Source of the DNA: Hyphobacterium sp. SN044
GTDB lineage: Bacteria > Pseudomonadota > Alphaproteobacteria > Caulobacterales > Maricaulaceae
DNA length: 64,000 bases
NCBI RefSeq assembly: GCF_021864465.1
Contig: NZ_JAKKUV010000002.1
Coordinates: 186,001 to 250,000 of the forward strand
Reading direction: 5' to 3'
In this document: in pieces, positions 59,444 through 64,000 of the stretch
Numbering within the stretch: position 1 is the stretch's first letter
Layout: every line of letters starts with the position of its first letter
The notes under the pieces: model-generated
Database searches by the model: none
Told to the model about the DNA's origin: nothing
The model's input: the letters and a program-made list of their open reading frames with translations, nothing else
Position numbers and translations under genes: made by a program

Positions 59444-60166
59444 GTGTTACGCTGGCTGAGAAACTCATTCCTGACCGGAGTCGTCGTCGCCCTTCCGGTG
59501 ACGGTAACGATCTGGCTCATCTTTACCTTCGTGACGTTTGTCGACCAGACGGTGAAGCCTCTGATCCCGGAGCGCTACAATCCGGAAAGCTATCTTCCGT
59601 TCGCGCTTCCCGGTCTTGGCGTGGTCATCGCCGTGCTGGCGCTGACCCTGCTCGGCGCACTGGCCGCGAACATCTTCGGACGGACGCTGATTGATGTCGG
59701 CGAGCGTATCCTGAACACGGTGCCGCTGGTCCGGAACGTCTATGGCGCGGTGAAACAGATCGCGACGACGATCTTTTCCGACCGTCAGAACTCCTTCAAG
59801 GAAGTTGTCCTCGTCGAATTTCCGACAAAAGGCTCCTACGCCGTCGGCTTCGTGACCGCGCCCGCACGCGGGGAAGTGAAGAAAGGTGTCGGGGAGGACA
59901 CGATCGGCATTTTCGTGCCGACGACGCCCAATCCGACGTCCGGCTTCCTGCTCTACACGCCGCGCAGCCGCGTGACGCCGCTCTCCATGAGTGTCGAAGA
60001 GGCGGCCAAGCTGATCATCTCCTTCGGCCTCGTGAGCCCGGAAACGATGGGACTGTCGCCCGATGCCTCATCAGAAGCGATCGCTGCCGAGATGTCCGGC
60101 AAGACGCCCCGCGGGCAGGGGCGCGGCGACGCGAAGCCGCCCGCCGATCCTAGCCAGAGCGAATGA
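59444..60166 (+). CDS. DUF502 family membrane protein
   Basis: A 240-residue inner-membrane protein starting at GTG 59444. Two helices near the N-terminus (LTGVVVALPVTVTIWLIFTFV and GLGVVIAVLALTLLGALAAN) precede a soluble domain with GERILNTVPLVRNVYGAVKQIATTIF, SYAVGFVT and GIFVPTTPNPTSGFLLYTPRSRVTPLSMSVEEAAKLIISFG. The last ~40 residues are polar and disordered. The function is unknown. The gene converges on recG, overlapping by 17 bases; the DUF502-recG-sdhE-mfd neighbourhood is common in alphaproteobacteria. Confidence 0.92.
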   Translation: MLRWLRNSFLTGVVVALPVTVTIWLIFTFVTFVDQTVKPLIPERYNPESYLPFALPGLGVVIAVLALTLLGALAANIFGRTLIDVGERILNTVPLVRNVYGAVKQIATTIFSDRQNSFKEVVLVEFPTKGSYAVGFVTAPARGEVKKGVGEDTIGIFVPTTPNPTSGFLLYTPRSRVTPLSMSVEEAAKLIISFGLVSPETMGLSPDASSEAIAAEMSGKTPRGQGRGDAKPPADPSQSE

Positions 60167-62237
60167 GCCTGATGCCCTGTTCGCGTTCGAACAGGTAAAG
60201 CAGGATCCGGCGCGCTTCGGCACGCGGCCCGGTAAAGTCGGGGTCCGTCGTGACGGCCATTTTTGCGGCATCGTGGGCGAGATTGATCAGGTCGGCATGC
60301 TCGGCAAGGTCGGCGAGGCGGTAGTCGGGCAAGCCGCTCTGGCGCAGACCCAAAGGGTCGCCCATGCCGCGCAGCTTCCAGTCCTCCTCGGCGATCCGGA
60401 AGCCGTCCTCGGTCTCGCGCATGATTTCGAGCCGCGCCTTCGCGGTTTCCCCCAGCGGCCCGCGATAAAGCAGCAGGCAGGTCGATTTCCGGTCGCCGCG
60501 GCCCACCCGGCCTCTGAGCTGGTGAAGTTGGGCCAGGCCAAAGCGCTCGGCATGTTCGATCACCATGATCGTCGCGTCCGGTGCATCGACACCAACTTCG
60601 ATCACGGTCGTGGCGACCAGGACGGACGTCTTGCCTTCCCGGAAGGCGACGGCGGCAGCTTCCTTTTCCTTCGGCTTCATCCGGCCGTGGACCAGCCCGA
60701 CGCGGCTTTCGCCGAAGATCGCCGAGAGTTCCCGATGCCGGTCTTCTGCCGCCGACAGGTCGCTGGTTTCGCTTTCCGCGACCAGCGGGCAGACCCAGTA
60801 GACGCGCTCGCCGCGTTCCATCGCACGGCTGATCCCGCCGATCACCTCGTCGAGCCGGTCCATGGACACCAGCCGCGTGTCGATGGGCTGCCTTCCGACC
60901 GGTTTTTCGTCGAGGCGCGACACATCGAGATCGCCATAGAGCGCGAGCGTGACCGTGCGCGGGATAGGCGTGGCGGTCATCACCAGCGTATCGGGGCGCT
61001 GGCCCTTGGCCGACAGGCGCATGCGGTCGGAGACGCCGAAGCGGTGCTGTTCGTCGATCACGGCAAGGCCGAGATCGGCCATCTCCACGCCTTCCTGGAA
61101 CAGGGCGTGCGTGCCGCAGATCACATCGATCTGTCCGGTCCTGAGGCGTTCGAGGATATCAGCACGTGCATGGCCCTTGTCGCGGCCGGTCAGGGCCTCG
61201 ACGGTCAACCCGGCGGGTTCGAGAAGCGGACGGAGAGTCTTCAGGTGTTGCCGGGCGAGAATCTCGGTCGGGGCCATGATCGCCGTCTGCGCCCCACTTT
61301 CCGCGGCGCGCGCTGCAGCAAGGGCGGCGACGAAGGTCTTGCCCGCGCCGACATCCCCGTGAAGCAGGCGCGTCATCCTGTCGGGCGAAGCCATGTCCTG
61401 TACGATCTCGGAAAACGCACGTTCCTGCGCGCCGGTCGGCGGAAAGGGCGCGTTATCGAGGACGGCGCGAACCCTGGAATTGTCACCAGAAAGGGCGCGG
61501 CCCTTGCTGCGCTTGCGGTTCGCCCGGGCGAGTTGGAGCGTCAGCTGCCAGGCAAACAATTCGTCGAAGGCGAGACGCCGACGGAGCGGCGTCTGCGGAT
61601 CGATATCCGTTTCGCCTGCGGGAGCGTGAAGCGCACTCAGGGCATCGCGCCATGAAGGCCAGTCCTGAACACCGGACAGCTGGGGATCGACCCATTCCGG
61701 CAGGTCCGGGACGTCTTTCAGCGCAGCGGTTATGGCTTTGCGCAGCACTTTCGGGCTGAGGCCGGCCGTCATCGGATAGACCGGTTCGATCGGCGGCGCG
61801 CTTCGCGCGTCCTCGACAGTCATGATCAGGTCGGGATGGGTGATCTGATATTCACCGCCGAACCGCTCCATCTTGCCTGAAACGACGCGGCGCTCACCCA
61901 GCGGAAGCGTCTTCTTCAGCCAGTCGGTGCGCGGATGGAAATAGGTGAGATGGAGGAAGCCGCTTTCATCCGACATGCGCACCTTGTAGGGCCGGAAGCT
62001 GCCGCGCGGGGCGGGGATGTGTTCCTCGACCGTTGCTTCAATCGTGACGATCCGGCCTTCCGGCGCTTCGGTGATCAGCGAGCGCAGGCTGCGATCGATC
62101 ACGCCGACCGGCTTGTGGAACAACAGGTCCTTCACGTGCGGTCCCGCCCGCCGCGCGATCAGCGTGGCCATGCGCGGACCGATCCCGGGCAGGGAATCGA
62201 CGGTTTTGAAGAGCGGAAAGAGAATCTCCGGGCGCAT
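60150..62237 (-). CDS. recG: ATP-dependent DNA helicase RecG
   Basis: A 695-residue helicase that reverses stalled forks and moves Holliday junctions. The N-terminal wedge/OB domain (~1-190) opens with LFKTVDSLPGIGPRMATLIARRAG; the helicase core has MTRLLHGDVGAGKTFVAALAA (Walker A), MAPTEILARQHL, AVIDEQHRFGVSDRM (DEQH box), VMTATPIPRTVTLALYGDLD, GLVHGRMKPKEKEAA, VATTVIEVGVDAPDAT and LHQLRGRVGRGDR. The length is normal. It is divergent from sdhE with 63 bases between starts. Confidence 0.97.
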   Translation of the reverse strand: MRPEILFPLFKTVDSLPGIGPRMATLIARRAGPHVKDLLFHKPVGVIDRSLRSLITEAPEGRIVTIEATVEEHIPAPRGSFRPYKVRMSDESGFLHLTYFHPRTDWLKKTLPLGERRVVSGKMERFGGEYQITHPDLIMTVEDARSAPPIEPVYPMTAGLSPKVLRKAITAALKDVPDLPEWVDPQLSGVQDWPSWRDALSALHAPAGETDIDPQTPLRRRLAFDELFAWQLTLQLARANRKRSKGRALSGDNSRVRAVLDNAPFPPTGAQERAFSEIVQDMASPDRMTRLLHGDVGAGKTFVAALAAARAAESGAQTAIMAPTEILARQHLKTLRPLLEPAGLTVEALTGRDKGHARADILERLRTGQIDVICGTHALFQEGVEMADLGLAVIDEQHRFGVSDRMRLSAKGQRPDTLVMTATPIPRTVTLALYGDLDVSRLDEKPVGRQPIDTRLVSMDRLDEVIGGISRAMERGERVYWVCPLVAESETSDLSAAEDRHRELSAIFGESRVGLVHGRMKPKEKEAAAVAFREGKTSVLVATTVIEVGVDAPDATIMVIEHAERFGLAQLHQLRGRVGRGDRKSTCLLLYRGPLGETAKARLEIMRETEDGFRIAEEDWKLRGMGDPLGLRQSGLPDYRLADLAEHADLINLAHDAAKMAVTTDPDFTGPRAEARRILLYLFEREQGIRLIRSG

Positions 62238-62300
62238 GGCTGCACGATGGGGCAGGCGGGCGCTTCACGCCAGCGCCGGGGCGGCCTATATCGCGCCCCC

Positions 62301-62579
62301 ATGACCGATGATCTCACCGTAATGCGCAAGAAGCTGTTGTTCCGCGCGGAACATCGCGGCTTCAAGGAAGCCGATATCGTGATCGGCGGCTTTGTCCGTT
62401 CTCGGCTCGAAATGCTCGATCGTGACGGGCTGGACGCGCTCGAACTTCTCCTCAGCGCGCCCGACCAGGAGCTTTACGCCTGGATCATGGAGCGCGAAGC
62501 GGTGCCTGCCGAACGCGATGCCTCGCTGATCGCCGACATTCGCCGCTTCGTCGCCGAGGGCGGCGCGAAGCAGCTCTGA
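62301..62579 (+). CDS. sdhE: succinate dehydrogenase flavinylation/assembly factor SdhE
   Basis: A 92-residue helical protein of the SdhE/SDH5 (DUF339) family that promotes FAD attachment to the succinate dehydrogenase flavoprotein. [25 protein letters not shown] contains the conserved RGxxE-type segment, and [23 protein letters not shown] is the second signature. Its stop overlaps the mfd start by one base. Confidence 0.92.
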   Translation: MTDDLTVMRKKLLFRAEHRGFKEADIVIGGFVRSRLEMLDRDGLDALELLLSAPDQELYAWIMEREAVPAERDASLIADIRRFVAEGGAKQL

Positions 62580-64000
62580 TGGCGGTGATCGAACAGATTG
62601 CCGGCGCGCCGGGCGCTCTGACCGTCGGGGAAGTCCCCGAGGGCTATGACGCGCTCGTGTTTGCCGATGCGCTGAGGAAGCGCGGCGGGGTCGGCCTCTT
62701 CATCTGCCGCGACGGGTCGCGCGTGGCGTCTTTCGAGGCGGCATGCCGCTTTTTCGCGCCCGATATGGATGTGCTGGTCCTGCCGGCCTGGGACTGCCAG
62801 CCCTATGACCGTGTTTCGCCCGCGCCGCGCGTGGCTTCCACCCGCGCCGCGGTGCTGGCGCGGCTGGCGGCCCGAACTGCCGGGAACACCAAGCCGCTGA
62901 TCGTCATCGCGTCGGTGAATGGCGCGATGCAGCGCGCCGCGCCGCGCACCGTCATGTCCGGGGCCGGGTTCCGGGCTCGTCCCGGCGAGATCGTCGAGCA
63001 GGAAAGGCTGCGCGCCTATTTCGCCAGCAATGGCTATTCGCGTGTGTCGACCGTCATGGAGCCGGGCGATTATGCGATCCGTGGCGGCGTGATCGATGCG
63101 TTCCCGCCGGGGGCGGAAGAGCCGGTCCGTCTCGACTTTTTCGGGGATTCGCTGGAATCGGTCCGGTCCTTCGATCCGGAAAGTCAGCGCAGCCTGAAGC
63201 AGTTGAAGGAAGCCGCCTTCAACCCGGTCAGCGAAGTCTTCCTGTCCGAGGAAAGCATTTCCCGCTTCCGGTCTGGCTGGCTGAAGACGTTCGGCGCGGC
63301 GACGTCGGGTGATACGGTCTATCACGCGGTCAGTGAAGGTGTGCGCGCCGCCGGGGTCGAACACTGGCTGCCGCTGTTCCACGAAAGCCTCGAAACCGTC
63401 TTCGATTATGCCGGACCGGATGCGTTGATCGGGCTCGACGCGTTGGCCTCGGACGCAATCGACGAGCGCTGGAACCAGATCCGCGACTATTACGCCGCGC
63501 GGAAGAACGCGCCGGAGGGCCCGAAGACCGGCATGCTGGCCAGCACGGTCTACCGGCCCTTGCCGCCCGAAGGGCTGTACCTGCCGCCGGAAGACCTGAA
63601 GACGCGCCTCGCCGAGCGCGATGTCCGGCAATTCTCGGGCTTTGCCGATCCGGGCGCGCACGCGGTCAACCTCGGCGCCCATCAGGGCCGGATCTTTGCA
63701 GCCGAGCGTACCGCCGGAACGAACGTATTCGAAGCGGCAAAGAACCATATTTCCGGACTGCGCCAGGCCGGACACCGGGTGATCCTGGCCAGCTGGTCGG
63801 AAGGTGCCTCGGATCGTCTGGGCAGCGTTCTGGCTGATCACGGGCTGACCGGGATCGAGGCGATTGCGGATTATCGCGGCGTCGACGCACTGCCGAAGAG
63901 CGGCGTGGCGCGCGCCGTCTTCCAGCTGGAGCGCGGTTTCGTCACCGACGGGCTCGCCATCCTGTCGGAACAGGACATTCTGGGCGACCGTCTGGCGCGG
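62579..64000 (+). CDS. mfd: transcription-repair coupling factor Mfd, 3'-truncated by window edge
   Basis: An uninterrupted frame from ATG 62579 to the right edge (474 codons, no stop). It encodes the N-terminal UvrB-like and D2/D3 part of Mfd: [94 protein letters not shown] and, later, [15 protein letters not shown]. Mfd removes stalled RNA polymerase and recruits UvrA. The RNA-polymerase-interacting and translocase domains lie outside the window. The ATG overlaps the sdhE stop (TGATG). Confidence 0.95.
   Translation, partial: MAVIEQIAGAPGALTVGEVPEGYDALVFADALRKRGGVGLFICRDGSRVASFEAACRFFAPDMDVLVLPAWDCQPYDRVSPAPRVASTRAAVLARLAARTAGNTKPLIVIASVNGAMQRAAPRTVMSGAGFRARPGEIVEQERLRAYFASNGYSRVSTVMEPGDYAIRGGVIDAFPPGAEEPVRLDFFGDSLESVRSFDPESQRSLKQLKEAAFNPVSEVFLSEESISRFRSGWLKTFGAATSGDTVYHAVSEGVRAAGVEHWLPLFHESLETVFDYAGPDALIGLDALASDAIDERWNQIRDYYAARKNAPEGPKTGMLASTVYRPLPPEGLYLPPEDLKTRLAERDVRQFSGFADPGAHAVNLGAHQGRIFAAERTAGTNVFEAAKNHISGLRQAGHRVILASWSEGASDRLGSVLADHGLTGIEAIADYRGVDALPKSGVARAVFQLERGFVTDGLAILSEQDILGDRLAR

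Noticed and set aside
62474-63841. A 455-codon minus-strand frame at the right edge
   Set aside because: The plus strand of the same interval encodes the conserved N-terminal half of Mfd, which has no stop before the window ends.

Overview
The window is a GC-rich, gene-dense chromosomal segment from an alphaproteobacterium. Evidence: 5-aminolevulinate synthase (C4 haem route), a MucR regulator, a Cbp3-type ubiquinol-cytochrome c chaperone, an NDUFS4-type complex I subunit, tandem-domain cold-shock protein, the glyA-nrdR-rib-nusB-thiL run, glpX-recJ, and promoters of the Caulobacter type (TTGAC...GCTA). The mixture suggests a Caulobacterales/Maricaulales-like (Hyphomonadaceae-like) heterotroph; that placement is inference. 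I see no rRNA, phage, insertion sequence or CRISPR array. Four tRNA genes are present. Both ends cut a gene (a DUF389 protein on the left, mfd on the right).

Layout. 1-4.6 kb: membrane proteins, a repeat block, a trans-sulfuration PLP enzyme and hemB. 4.7-9.3 kb: a valine-degradation operon (isobutyryl-CoA dehydrogenase, 3-hydroxyisobutyryl-CoA hydrolase, 3-hydroxyisobutyrate dehydrogenase) interrupted by a VapBC-type toxin-antitoxin pair and by a low-GC DUF805 gene. 9.3-12 kb: MarR regulator, hemA, mucR. 12-18 kb: glyA, nrdR, riboflavin genes, nusB, thiL. 19-25.5 kb: proton-pumping pyrophosphatase, bamE, cytochrome bc1 chaperone, plsX-fabH-ihfA-merR, tRNA-Pro. 25.5-29.2 kb: a minus-strand run with two paired acyl-CoA dehydrogenases, a Rho/Rac-like small GTPase carrying a Tat-like export signal, and a PqiA-like membrane protein. 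29.4-34 kb: haem A synthase, PhoX phosphatase with a phytase-like lipoprotein, rplM-rpsI. 34-41 kb: HWE-type histidine kinase, PHA synthase, glpX-recJ, tRNA-Glu. 41-47 kb: cold-shock protein, tRNA-Pro, tRNA-Arg, complex I subunit, sulfur amino acid genes. 47.2-55.7 kb: two convergent operons for light/singlet-oxygen stress (ChrR-like cupin, SDR, FeS photolyase; and photolyase, FAD oxidoreductase, DUF1365, Cfa-like methyltransferase), each led by a matching TGATCC-N16-CGTA promoter. 55.7-64 kb: kdsA, hldE, a DUF3089 hydrolase homologue, DUF502, recG, sdhE, mfd.

Most notable: (i) the Rho/Rac-like GTPase at 26125-26826, with near-intact eukaryotic switch I, an N-terminal Tat-type signal, and changes at the positions equivalent to Rac Gly12, Ala59 and Gln61; (ii) the two-promoter photo-oxidative stress island whose ChrR homologue has lost all four anti-sigma zinc ligands but keeps the cupin zinc site with exact spacing; (iii) riboflavin genes in which RibD has no deaminase domain and RibBA has no GTP cyclohydrolase zinc cysteines; (iv) several perfect or near-perfect palindromes that look like operators.
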